Origin: a virus | Reading direction: 5' to 3' (one strand) | IMG/VR virus record: IMGVR_UViG_3300034071_001431 | Span: 1 to 64,000 of that record | DNA length: 64,000 nucleotides | Shown: positions 32,789-41,223 of the stretch, piece after piece | Layout of the letters: every line of letters begins with the position of its first letter | Numbering within the stretch: position 1 is the first letter of the stretch | Notes under the pieces: generated by a model | Told to the model about the DNA's origin: nothing | The model's input: only the letters and a program-made list of their open reading frames with translations | The model's database searches: none | Made by a program: the position numbers and the translations under genes

Positions 32789-33394
32789 TTATTTTTCAAA
32801 TACCATATAAATTCCGCCTTTTTTAAAGGATGCACATTCTATTAGATCCTCGGACCGAAATTTTTTAATTAGCCTATATCCCAAAATATCTAATGCTTTT
32901 TCATAATAAAAGTCATTTATTGTTATGCTTAATCCACAATGTTTTTTATGTGCCCAGCGCCATCCTGTAATATTAATAAGCTCTTCTTTGATGGCCACAG
33001 GGCAATTCATATCCCATGTTTCTAACAATATATATTTTGGAGAAATGTTATTAACTATATCTTCGACTATTGCCAATGGCGCATGCGAATGATATAAAAA
33101 ACCAAACAAAACTACAGTATCATAATGTGTATTAGTCCGGCTTAGGAACAAATGTGCATCTTCTTCGTAGATTGTAATATTACCTAAAAACTTTTCTCTA
33201 AGTACATTGCATAAACCGCTATCATATTCAACTACAGAAATATTATTAGTATATTGCAAAAATTGCTCAGTAAATCGACCGTCAAGTGGACCAATTTCTA
33301 AAATTTTTCCTGTAATGAATTCAGTTAACTGTTCAACAATAGTTTTGCAAATAATAGTTTTGCAAATAATTTCATCGGAATTGTTGCTTTTCAT
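32789..33394 (-). CDS. Class I SAM methyltransferase, inserted gene
   Basis: A 201-residue methyltransferase with the SAM loop GKILEIGPLDGRFTEQFL near 35-50 and a DTVVLFGFLYHSH segment near 95. Target unknown. The gene is bracketed by a 22-nt direct repeat of the uvsW end, which suggests insertion between uvsW and the gene at 32738. A 15-nt tandem duplication near its start encodes CKTIICKTI. Confidence 0.7.
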   Translation of the reverse strand: MKSNNSDEIICKTIICKTIVEQLTEFITGKILEIGPLDGRFTEQFLQYTNNISVVEYDSGLCNVLREKFLGNITIYEEDAHLFLSRTNTHYDTVVLFGFLYHSHAPLAIVEDIVNNISPKYILLETWDMNCPVAIKEELINITGWRWAHKKHCGLSITINDFYYEKALDILGYRLIKKFRSEDLIECASFKKGGIYMVFEK

Positions 33395-33397
33395 TTG

Positions 33398-33420
33398 TTA
33401 TTTCCACTCCGTTTTTTCTA
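33398..33420. repeat. Direct repeat, original copy at uvsW stop
   Basis: Covers the last codons and stop of uvsW (KTEWK, stop). Its near-exact copy is at 32738-32759. Confidence 0.8.
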
Positions 33421-34855
33421 CCGCATAAGGATAGTTTGCTTCTGTATAGAATTTCTTTCTGACTGTGAGGTGACGTTTAGCAAACTTACAAGTTGATGTT
33501 ACGTCCCAGATTTGGACAAAATCTTTGTCTTCCGCTTTGCGAATGCCACGCCCGATACTTTGGATGACCCTAACAAAACTCTTACCAGGCTCAATAAGCA
33601 CAAGGTTAAAAACACGAGGAATATTGATACCGACAGCAGCAACCCCATAAGTGGCAACAGCAACAAAGTTGTCACTGGTCGCAAATTCATCATAACTTTC
33701 TTTTCTATCATTTGCTTTTGTTCCTCCCGATACAAACACAGCATCTTTAACTAACTCAACTAATGCTTTGCCTGGAGCGATACGATCAACTAAGACAAGT
33801 GTGTTGCCAGTCAATCGAATACGCTCTATCATTTTACTTATGTAATCAATACGTGCGTCGGTCTCTAATAGATATTTTAACTCGCTTTGATAATCCTTGT
33901 ATTCAACGTGATCGATTAGCTGTACAACGTTCACGTGACAGTTAGCAAGCACACCCTGGTCTTGTAATTCACTTGCGCTTAACCGCCCAATGACGTCGCC
34001 TAATGAACACTTTAATGCCATAAATTCGTACATTTCTTTAGGTATTGTGCCCGTTAATCCCCACCGAATCGGAATGTGTGCCATTACACTAGTAAGTAAA
34101 GTTTTAAGTGCATCTGCTTTAGCCATGTGTACTTCGTCAACCATTACACAAACAACACCTTCCAAAAATTCCATAATGGTAATGTCGGCTTCGTGTGCTT
34201 TGGTATTTTTAAGTAGGATGTTTAGACTTTGCCAGGTACAAATAGTATGAGTGTGTCCAAACTCTTTTCTATCACCAAAGTAAACACCAACGTCTAAGCC
34301 CAAGTTAATGTAGTCTGCTTCTGTTTGTGTTACTAATGATTTGTTTGGTACAATTACTACAGTGCGACCATATTGCTCACAGCTATAGCTTAGTGCCGCA
34401 GTAATTAATGTCTTACCTGCGCCTGTTGCAATTTCTTGTAAGCATTGTGGGTTCTCAAGGAACTTGTTAATAATCTCAATTTGATAATCCCGTAGTACAA
34501 CTGGCTGACCCGCTATTGGATGTTTTGCTGGCCATACTTTATGTGCAAACGTTTGCTCTGTCACTTGTGTAAATGCAAACTGTGTTTGATAGTCACGTAA
34601 ATCTTCTAGCTCAATATCATAACCACGCTCATCAATGTAGGCCAACATGTCGGCCAGCAAGTTAGTGTACGTGCTACCACCCAATTGGAAATATGCTACC
34701 TTGCCATCCCATCGACCAAGACGTACACTTGGTAGATAACGTGCGCCCGGGATTTCATACTTAAACTTATTGGCTAGATATTTGCGCTCTGTAAGTTCAA
34801 GTCCTTCTAACTTACAGTTCACTTCATCTTTAATTATAATTTTACATGTTGCCAT
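33398..34855 (-). CDS. uvsW: UvsW-like DNA helicase
   Basis: A 485-residue superfamily 2 helicase. Motif I is EIATGAGKTLITAAL near 135, motif II CVMVDEVHMAK (DEVH), motif III GLTGTI, and motif VI IQSIGRGIRKAED. In T4, UvsW unwinds R-loops and branched DNA and shuts off origin-dependent initiation. The start is the ATG at 34855 (MATCKIIIKDEV), which has AGGA before it and overlaps the oxidoreductase end by 14 bases in another frame. Confidence 0.92.
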   Translation of the reverse strand: MATCKIIIKDEVNCKLEGLELTERKYLANKFKYEIPGARYLPSVRLGRWDGKVAYFQLGGSTYTNLLADMLAYIDERGYDIELEDLRDYQTQFAFTQVTEQTFAHKVWPAKHPIAGQPVVLRDYQIEIINKFLENPQCLQEIATGAGKTLITAALSYSCEQYGRTVVIVPNKSLVTQTEADYINLGLDVGVYFGDRKEFGHTHTICTWQSLNILLKNTKAHEADITIMEFLEGVVCVMVDEVHMAKADALKTLLTSVMAHIPIRWGLTGTIPKEMYEFMALKCSLGDVIGRLSASELQDQGVLANCHVNVVQLIDHVEYKDYQSELKYLLETDARIDYISKMIERIRLTGNTLVLVDRIAPGKALVELVKDAVFVSGGTKANDRKESYDEFATSDNFVAVATYGVAAVGINIPRVFNLVLIEPGKSFVRVIQSIGRGIRKAEDKDFVQIWDVTSTCKFAKRHLTVRKKFYTEANYPYAVEKTEWK

Positions 34856-36887
34856 TAATTTTCCTAATGTTTGCAAATACAAATTTGTATTGCGGGCTTA
34901 AATAATCAATATTATTATCATTTGTTAACTGATTAATAATAGGATGATTTGCTATGCGTAATAAGCCTTGTTGACTATTACTAACTAGTTTACATGCTAT
35001 TGTTATTGATGTCAATTCTATTTCTAATATTACTTGCTCATTATCTGCTATACCTAATTTGATTGCATCTACGTCTGCTATCTCTATTATAGGGTCGGCA
35101 TTTGATTTAATAACTTCATTCATTGTTGTCTTTTGTCTAATCCCACATTGCAATACAAATTTGTAATTTGAGTTTTGTATTCTCTGCTCGGGCAACTTTA
35201 ATGTTGATAACAAAAATGATGGTGCTAAGTCAATTTGATGTGTTTGTTGAGTAGTTGTATTAATATCAACTCTTCCAATATCGTTAAGTTGATTAATCTG
35301 AGTGGTTGTTAATTCAAATGCTGTATCGGAATTGATACTAAGATTATGTCGAAATAATTCCCACCATACTATAGCCAATAAAGGTGTTTGGTAATTTAAT
35401 CCAATGGTATTGCGCAATATATAATAAACTTCAGGAATACGTTTATCAAACATTGCAATCAGATCAGTATAAAACTTAACAGTATCAATTTCTTTATTTT
35501 TAATTTCTGGCAACAAATTTAGTTTTGCTAAAAGTAACTCATATATTTCATTAGTGGATTTTGTATAAGACTTGGTAAGCACAGGGCTGCTTAATTGTAG
35601 CATACCATTTTCGGCATGAAATGCATTCACACATTCGTATCGTTCCAGGAACGTTGGAGTAGGCAATATATAGTCTGCTAGTTTTGCGCTTGCTGTCATA
35701 AAACTATCTAACACAATCACCAGTGGAACTTTTTCTAGTTGTGATTTAAATCTTGTTGCATTAGGCACTCGGTTGACTGGATTTGAATTATCGATTATAA
35801 CACATCCAAAATTTAAATTATCTGTTACCAATGAACCAGAAATAATTCCGTTATGCTGCGGTTTATTAGTTGTAGGAGTTTTCAAATTAGGAAGATAATG
35901 GTCCATGTATGTTAATACAGAATTCATCGACTCCATTGCATTTGGTTTTTGGTAATTACCGGTTAACATATATAACAATATAATTAGGTAATTATTAGCA
36001 AACGGAAACATACTATGGCAAATACCATTACCCGAATCAACTGCAACCGATTCGCTATCTTTTATTGTATTAACTATAGTAGTTAATTGGTGATGTGATA
36101 TATTGCATATAGATAAACAGTCAGCTAAGTTTACTTTAGCAAAATGTTGATTTACTTTATCAAACTTACTAGTATGCGTCGCTATAAATTCAGTGTTAAT
36201 TGCCTTGTCTATTATTAATTTCTTAATAATAGCAGTTAATAACCAGGCGTCTGTGCCGGGCGCAATCTTAGCATGTATATCTGCTATATTGGCTGTTTCA
36301 GTAGTGACCGGGTCTATTACAATAAGTGTCCGTGCAGTATTGTTTTTAATATCATTAAGTATTTTTCTAGCTCGTGGATAATGTTGTGTTACCCAGGGAT
36401 TTTGTCCAATAACAATAAGTGTCTGTGCTTTTTGTTTATTTGGCACGACGCCCGCTTTAAAAAATAATTTTTGAGTTACATAAGTGTATGCTTTCTCAAA
36501 TGATAAAACATTAGTTGCATACTGCACCCCTAACTTTGCCATTAGTTCATAATTATATAGCGTAGTTGCATTATACGATGGACTAAGCGGTGCCATGTAC
36601 AAAATACTATTTAAATGTGGCTTAATATCAATTGCTATTTCATCAATGGCTTGCTCCCACGTGATAGGGATAAATTCATCATTTACTTTTTTCAATGGAC
36701 TAGTAATACGGTCAGGACTAGATTGGAATTCGATTAATTGTTGGGATTTTTCACAGATATAACCTTGACTAACTGGATCATTGAAGTCAGGTGCAACTTT
36801 AATAATACGATTATTTTCAACTGTTACGTTAATGCCACATTCAGCAAGACACAGATGACAAAATGATTTTTTAATTTCAATTGACAC
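34842..36887 (-). CDS. Molybdopterin (bis-MGD) oxidoreductase with 4Fe-4S site
   Basis: A 681-residue member of the DMSO reductase/formate dehydrogenase superfamily. The N-terminal domain carries C10-x2-C13-x3-C17 and C45, a typical 4Fe-4S site (FCHLCLAECGINVTVEN...YICEKS). Next come SPLKKV and the cofactor domain (LIVIGQNPWVTQHYPRA, PGTDAWLLTAIIKKLI, DSFMTASAKLADYILPTPTFLERY). The C-terminal molydopterin-binding domain begins near 580. I see no obvious Cys or Sec metal ligand. There is no signal peptide, so it is cytoplasmic. Electron donor and substrate are unknown. Very unusual for a phage; it overlaps uvsW. Confidence 0.85.
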   Translation of the reverse strand: MSIEIKKSFCHLCLAECGINVTVENNRIIKVAPDFNDPVSQGYICEKSQQLIEFQSSPDRITSPLKKVNDEFIPITWEQAIDEIAIDIKPHLNSILYMAPLSPSYNATTLYNYELMAKLGVQYATNVLSFEKAYTYVTQKLFFKAGVVPNKQKAQTLIVIGQNPWVTQHYPRARKILNDIKNNTARTLIVIDPVTTETANIADIHAKIAPGTDAWLLTAIIKKLIIDKAINTEFIATHTSKFDKVNQHFAKVNLADCLSICNISHHQLTTIVNTIKDSESVAVDSGNGICHSMFPFANNYLIILLYMLTGNYQKPNAMESMNSVLTYMDHYLPNLKTPTTNKPQHNGIISGSLVTDNLNFGCVIIDNSNPVNRVPNATRFKSQLEKVPLVIVLDSFMTASAKLADYILPTPTFLERYECVNAFHAENGMLQLSSPVLTKSYTKSTNEIYELLLAKLNLLPEIKNKEIDTVKFYTDLIAMFDKRIPEVYYILRNTIGLNYQTPLLAIVWWELFRHNLSINSDTAFELTTTQINQLNDIGRVDINTTTQQTHQIDLAPSFLLSTLKLPEQRIQNSNYKFVLQCGIRQKTTMNEVIKSNADPIIEIADVDAIKLGIADNEQVILEIELTSITIACKLVSNSQQGLLRIANHPIINQLTNDNNIDYLSPQYKFVFANIRKINGNM

Positions 36888-38011
36888 TACTCATTTTCTC
36901 TTAATTTAGTAGTCGTGCAGTACGCAATCTTTTCTGCTCTGTTAAGCCAGTCCATGCGTTTACCACCATACATCATTTCAACCATCGAAATAAGTAGAGG
37001 CACTGGATAATCCCATGTTGGTGGAATCTTGTTTGCATATACTACTTTAACATGATCTATATTGTAATCGCAAGTCTTTGTTTTACCACTATAGTTAAAA
37101 CGGACAACTTCATCATCTTTGAACATACTCAAGTCTATATTAACAGATGTCATTGCTGGGTCATATATGCATATTGGATAACGATTGGTTACTTCTGCAT
37201 ACGCAAATAACATTGATAACGCATCTTCCATCATTGGTAAATGTATATCACGTTTAGAACCAAATATATCTAATAGTGTAGGACGTATTAGCATATCATC
37301 ATATGTGTATCCAAGCACACCAGAATTGTCAATTAGTGCAACTACGTTATCAAACCCAAAGCCACCTAACTTAGCATTAATGTATTCGATTAAACTATCA
37401 GAAGCGTTAGTAATTTCAAAACATGTTTCGTTGCGTATCAATTTGATTTCGTATGGTATTGCTTCACACTCTATAATCAAATTAAACAAGTTTTGTACAA
37501 GTGGGTCAATTTCAAATTGATTTAATTCGCCCCAAGTAACTGCCCAATTTACATTACATTCAGTAATTGCCAAATACCAAACCTTTTCTTCTTGGTCGTA
37601 CTTCATACTACCTTGACTTATATTCCTTGCTTCTTGTATTGCTTTAATCATCGGTAGGTCATATGGAAAGCGTACACCAATACGTTCATCATCTAACCAA
37701 ATTTGTTTGGATCTGTTTATAATGCGCACTGGCTTGCGATAACGTGGATTTTCAATAGGCGTTATATCAATGCTATGTTTAGCAAATTGCTTGCGATATT
37801 TAAGCACAAGACGTACAGCAAGGTCTGCTTGCTTGTCTGTTAGCGCACCGCCCCAATAAGTATGTGCGCTCATGCTCTCTACTATTGTAGTGTCGTAACG
37901 TGCAAGACTTATAGTAGGAACAGCAAAGGGATTACTAATTGTAGATGTATTGGGGTCGTGTCCCCCAAGTAATTCTAAATAGTCTTCAACGAATGTGTAT
38001 GCAATTGTCAT
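36887..38011 (-). CDS. Conserved phage protein with possible HARP-like segment
   Basis: A 374-residue protein. Residues about 115-165 (RIGVRFPYDLPMIKAIQE...YDQEEKVWYLAIT) recall the HARP domain that helps SNF2-type helicases bind forked DNA. This and the nearby uvsW suggest a partner in recombination or branch remodelling, but it is an inference. It appears to be translated from a leaderless transcript. Its stop overlaps the next start by one base. Confidence 0.5.
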   Translation of the reverse strand: MTIAYTFVEDYLELLGGHDPNTSTISNPFAVPTISLARYDTTIVESMSAHTYWGGALTDKQADLAVRLVLKYRKQFAKHSIDITPIENPRYRKPVRIINRSKQIWLDDERIGVRFPYDLPMIKAIQEARNISQGSMKYDQEEKVWYLAITECNVNWAVTWGELNQFEIDPLVQNLFNLIIECEAIPYEIKLIRNETCFEITNASDSLIEYINAKLGGFGFDNVVALIDNSGVLGYTYDDMLIRPTLLDIFGSKRDIHLPMMEDALSMLFAYAEVTNRYPICIYDPAMTSVNIDLSMFKDDEVVRFNYSGKTKTCDYNIDHVKVVYANKIPPTWDYPVPLLISMVEMMYGGKRMDWLNRAEKIAYCTTTKLRENE

Positions 38012-38017
38012 ACTATT

Positions 38018-38046
38018 AGTATACGCGATTGTTTTAAGTAAATCAA
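38018..38046 (-). promoter_or_regulatory. Sigma70-type promoter, leaderless start
   Basis: TTGATT, 17 bases, TATACT on the minus strand. The -10 box ends 6 bases before the ATG at 38011, so the mRNA should start at the start codon. It would drive the 38011 gene, the oxidoreductase and uvsW. Confidence 0.65.
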
Positions 38047-38049
38047 CCT

Positions 38050-38085
38050 AAAAAAAAAAGCTCAACGTAATTAAACATTGAGCTT
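38050..38085 (-). terminator. Rho-independent terminator
   Basis: AGCTCAA/TTGAGCT stem with a 12-base loop, followed on the minus strand by at least nine T residues. It ends transcription from the AAA+ ATPase gene before the next promoter. Confidence 0.85.
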
Positions 38086-38091
38086 TGAGGT

Positions 38092-38123
38092 CACTGTGTC
38101 AGGAGCATACATGCGACACAGTG
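38092..38123. repeat. Perfect 9-bp inverted repeat
   Basis: CACTGTGTC and GACACAGTG face each other across 14 bases, just upstream of the terminator in transcript order. It could form a second hairpin or bind a protein. Confidence 0.6.
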
Positions 38124-38127
38124 AAAG

Positions 38128-38235
38128 CTATATTATAAATATTGCAAGCAAAAACCACCAAGCTGACCAACCGCACCAACCTACCAAGTACGCTGTACCT
38201 GCAAGTATCAATAGTGCGGCTGTGTTCCTGTCCAT
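38128..38235 (-). CDS. 35-residue membrane peptide
   Basis: A short frame starting MDRNTAALLILAGTAYLVGW with a Trp-rich hydrophobic run to the end. Its ATG lies 1 base after the ATPase stop (TAAGATG), so reinitiation is plausible. It is a single membrane helix. It could be a small regulatory or lysis-type peptide; coding status is moderate. Confidence 0.5.
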   Translation of the reverse strand: MDRNTAALLILAGTAYLVGWCGWSAWWFLLAIFII

Positions 38236-38236
38236 C

Positions 38237-39259
38237 TTAGTTAGCTTTCATACAAGTTGTTGAAGCAAGTGCCTGCCATTTAAGTGGAAAGCTCTTACGT
38301 AGCTCTGCTACTTTAATTGCCATACGCAAACTCATTTCACGCATTTTGTTTTTGTTTACGTTCAAGAAGTCAATAATCTCATCTTGTGCGCATTGTTCAA
38401 AATCGTAGTCTGCAAACAATACACCAGTATCAGCAATTTGTTTAATACGCAAAATCTTATCACGCATTGTGTCAAGTGTCAAATCTAAGTAGTGACAACG
38501 TGATTGCAATGCTTCTAAGTGATCTTTCATCTTTTGGCTACGTACTTGATCAAATTTCAAGTTTGTAATAAAGATTACACTACCGTGAAATGTAAAGCTA
38601 TTAGGAATGCCTTCATTTTTTAATGCACGGCTTTCAGCTAACCAGCTAATCTTACGATTTTTACCACTGTCCAATGCACCTTTAAGCAAGTTCAAGCACA
38701 CATCATCAAACAAGATGCTATCACAGTCATCAAATACAATTACGCAGTTGCTATCACTAAACTCATACAATGTTTTGTACAAGCCAATAGCTGTTGCACT
38801 ACCTTTAACAATAGTACTTTTTACGCGACGTCCGCTAATTTGATCAAATAGTGCAGAACGTTCAAGTTCTTTTTCTACTGTAAAAGATTTACCAACACCC
38901 GGAGGGCCACTTACAATCATTGCACGGATATCACCGTTCAATGTTGCTTTAGTCATTTCATCTAAGATTTCAAAACGTTCTGCAATTTCAGAAATACGTT
39001 GTTCATCTGTTACAGTTGAAACAACTGCACGTTCTGCTTTGTTTACAACACCTGTGTATTCATCAGCGTGTACAAACTCAAAGTCTGTAACGTTATCTAC
39101 TAACACACGTACCTTATCTTTACCAAACTGTCCTGTACCATCAACAGTAATAAAACCACCTTTAGCACCAACAGTATAATGTTTTACTAACGGAAATACT
39201 TCATTTTCCACTTTAGCGTTTCTGTAAGTACCACTTTTAATTTTAACAAAACCAGTCAT
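38237..39259 (-). CDS. AAA+ ATPase
   Basis: A 340-residue protein with an N-terminal beta domain (about 1-75) and an AAA+ module. Walker A is GPPGVGKS (118-125), Walker B CVIVFDDCDS near 172, and sensor-type VIFITNLKFD near 230. Such ATPases are common in marine T4-like phages; target unknown. It has its own promoter, a GGAG site before the ATG and a strong terminator downstream. Confidence 0.8.
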   Translation of the reverse strand: MTGFVKIKSGTYRNAKVENEVFPLVKHYTVGAKGGFITVDGTGQFGKDKVRVLVDNVTDFEFVHADEYTGVVNKAERAVVSTVTDEQRISEIAERFEILDEMTKATLNGDIRAMIVSGPPGVGKSFTVEKELERSALFDQISGRRVKSTIVKGSATAIGLYKTLYEFSDSNCVIVFDDCDSILFDDVCLNLLKGALDSGKNRKISWLAESRALKNEGIPNSFTFHGSVIFITNLKFDQVRSQKMKDHLEALQSRCHYLDLTLDTMRDKILRIKQIADTGVLFADYDFEQCAQDEIIDFLNVNKNKMREMSLRMAIKVAELRKSFPLKWQALASTTCMKAN

Positions 39260-39305
39260 TTAATGCTCCTTAAATTGTCTTTTGTTGTTTTCTTATTGTG
39301 TAGCT

Positions 39306-39334
39306 ATTATACAGGCAATTTTCGTTTTTGTCAA
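39306..39334 (-). promoter_or_regulatory. Sigma70-type promoter
   Basis: TTGACA, 17 bases, TATAAT on the minus strand, 47 bases upstream of the AAA+ ATPase start. Confidence 0.8.
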
Positions 39335-39339
39335 CCTCT

Positions 39340-39726
39340 TTATGCTAACTCCTTTAATGCTACATCAAATAGTGTAGCGTAACTGTAAGGTAAACCAAGT
39401 GTAAAACACACGTACTCACCGCCATACATTTTATCTGATTCAGTAAGACCTAAGCCTTCAACAATCCACTTAATAGATTGTTCACGTGAGTTGCTAATTG
39501 ACTCCACTGAAGCAATGTGCTTTTCAAAACTAGCAATTGCTAATTGTTCGCGAGCTTGTTCTTCTTTGTCAGTAACGTCAAGTTCCACAAGCAAGCCATC
39601 CCATATTGACTGTTTAGTTTCATCGTTGCTGTTGACCCACTTAGCCCAAAAGTATTCGCCCGGGCGTGAACCACGTGCATCTTTGTGCAAATCGCTAACT
39701 ACGTTCTCATCAAATGTGTATGTCAT
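39340..39726 (-). CDS. Hypothetical early protein
   Basis: Unrecognised 128-residue acidic protein (MTYTFDENVVSDLHKDARGS). It has its own promoter, and a GGAG site lies upstream of the ATG. It ends just before the promoter of the ATPase gene. Confidence 0.6.
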   Translation of the reverse strand: MTYTFDENVVSDLHKDARGSRPGEYFWAKWVNSNDETKQSIWDGLLVELDVTDKEEQAREQLAIASFEKHIASVESISNSREQSIKWIVEGLGLTESDKMYGGEYVCFTLGLPYSYATLFDVALKELA

Positions 39727-39758
39727 CTTGTGCTCCGTTGCTTTAGTGTATAAGTGCT

Positions 39759-39787
39759 ATTATACAGCCATTTTACCAAAAAGTCAA
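39759..39787 (-). promoter_or_regulatory. Sigma70-type promoter
   Basis: TTGACT, 17 bases, TATAAT on the minus strand. The spacer is identical to that of the 1244-1272 promoter. Confidence 0.8.
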
Positions 39788-39791
39788 GTGA

Positions 39792-40079
39792 TTAAACGTT
39801 AAGTTCGCGGAAGTCGGAGTATGGGATTGTGTAGTTGTTAGCACGAATAATTGTAACTAACTCTTTTGCCGCTGAGTTCAATAAACGTGCGCGGCCGCGA
39901 ATATTTGCTCCGCTAAGTTCACCGTCACAAGTTAAGTTCTCTGGGCTTAGGTCATTGTCTAAACTATCAAACAGATTTTGACAATCACGTTCTGATAAGT
40001 TATTAACATCATAAGTTGGGTTGTTAAAAATAGAGGCCCAAGCATTTTTTTGTTCGATATACTGTGCTAAGTTTTTCAT
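39792..40079 (-). CDS. Hypothetical early protein
   Basis: Unrecognised 95-residue protein, acidic in the middle (SERDCQNLFDSLDNDLSPEN). GGAG precedes the ATG at 40079. It lies in an early-type unit of short genes each with its own promoter. Confidence 0.6.
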   Translation of the reverse strand: MKNLAQYIEQKNAWASIFNNPTYDVNNLSERDCQNLFDSLDNDLSPENLTCDGELSGANIRGRARLLNSAAKELVTIIRANNYTIPYSDFRELNV

Positions 40080-40093
40080 TTTGTTTCTCCTTA

Positions 40094-40210
40094 TTAGTGA
40101 GCAACAACTACAAATTTATCAGGATCTAGACCGCGTTCAAAACAAAAATCTAACGCATCATCAAAATCTGTAAATTTATATTCTTGAGTTCCAACTGTGA
40201 TATAAAACAT
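40094..40210 (-). CDS. 38-residue hypothetical protein
   Basis: A short frame MFYITVGTQEYKFTDFDDAL ending KFVVVAH, with GGAG before the ATG and a good promoter upstream. Unknown function, but both signals support coding. Confidence 0.6.
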   Translation of the reverse strand: MFYITVGTQEYKFTDFDDALDFCFERGLDPDKFVVVAH

Positions 40211-40242
40211 TTGTTGCTCCTTGTTGTTAGTGTATGTATAGC

Positions 40243-40271
40243 ATTATACGCTCAAAATAATATTTTGTCAA
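40243..40271 (-). promoter_or_regulatory. Sigma70-type promoter
   Basis: TTGACA, 17 bases, TATAAT on the minus strand, 33 bases upstream of the ATG at 40210. Confidence 0.8.
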
Positions 40272-40295
40272 TCGAAATCTAACTTAAATAGTAGT

Positions 40296-40790
40296 ATGAA
40301 TTTCGAATTAATTAAAACTCAATTAACTGAATGGTTAGTGTCATTCGTTGAAAAACCAAACCCTGCATTAAACAATTGGCCGCCTTGTCCGTATGCAAGA
40401 CAAGCTCGCATAAACAATAAAATACTTATAATCGAAAGTAGCATAGAAGATTTAACTAAAGCAGTCAACAAAAGTGTAACTATGTTTGAGCAATATGATG
40501 TTGTGGTGATATGCTTTGACCACACCCTACTCTCTGGTGAAAATTGCCAACAGTTAGCACTAGAATTGAATAATACCATTATGCAAAATGATTATGTTCT
40601 ATTAGAAGATCACCCAGATATTAAAGAATATGTTGCAGGCGTTAATATGAACTTCGGGCAGTGCGGATTATTTGTAATTTCTCCATTGAGCAAATTAACT
40701 GCGGCGTCTGATCAAATTCGTTCTAAGGGATATTACGATACGTGGAGTCAATCAGAGTTAGACGAAGTAGTGACATGGCGCCATAAGTAA
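40296..40790 (+). CDS. Conserved hypothetical protein (WPPCPYA motif)
   Basis: A 164-residue protein with NNWPPCPYARQARI near residue 27. Proteins with this motif occur in marine phages and bacteria, but I know no assigned reaction. It starts a four-gene plus-strand cassette with an acetyltransferase-like and an amidinotransferase gene. Confidence 0.6.
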   Translation: MNFELIKTQLTEWLVSFVEKPNPALNNWPPCPYARQARINNKILIIESSIEDLTKAVNKSVTMFEQYDVVVICFDHTLLSGENCQQLALELNNTIMQNDYVLLEDHPDIKEYVAGVNMNFGQCGLFVISPLSKLTAASDQIRSKGYYDTWSQSELDEVVTWRHK

Positions 40791-40794
40791 TTTA

Positions 40795-41223
40795 ATGAAA
40801 TACGCAAGAATAAATCTGGCAGAAACTAATTATACAACATCAACTAACTGGCAGTATATCCGCAACCCCGATATATCAGAATTAAATCTCATTTATCACA
40901 AGTACTGCGAATATAAAAAGTTCAGTAGCGTTATGCCAATTTTTGATCAACAATATTTAGATAGTAACTCCGACATAATCGGATATCATAATCAAGGCCA
41001 ATTAATAGCATTCAGTTTAGTTAAAAAATATGATGCTAACAATGCTGAAAGTTTACAGTTTGCATGGGACTATGAGAATCCTAAATTGCGATTAGGAATA
41101 GAAAGTTTAAAGAATGAGTGCGCTATATACAAAGCATTAGGATTTACTTACTTGTATGTAGGCGGAGCAGATGAATATAAACAAACTATCTCCGGGTTTG
41201 AATTATTAGGAAAATTAGAATGA
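40795..41223 (+). CDS. GNAT-type acyltransferase-like protein
   Basis: A 142-residue protein. The C-terminal half (LRLGIESLKNECAIYKALGF then YLYVGG) resembles the acetyl-CoA or aminoacyl-transfer fold of GNAT and arginyl-transferase C-domains. No clear Q/RxxGxG/A loop is present, so catalysis is uncertain. It is coupled to the amidinotransferase gene by a 4-base overlap. Confidence 0.5.
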   Translation: MKYARINLAETNYTTSTNWQYIRNPDISELNLIYHKYCEYKKFSSVMPIFDQQYLDSNSDIIGYHNQGQLIAFSLVKKYDANNAESLQFAWDYENPKLRLGIESLKNECAIYKALGFTYLYVGGADEYKQTISGFELLGKLE

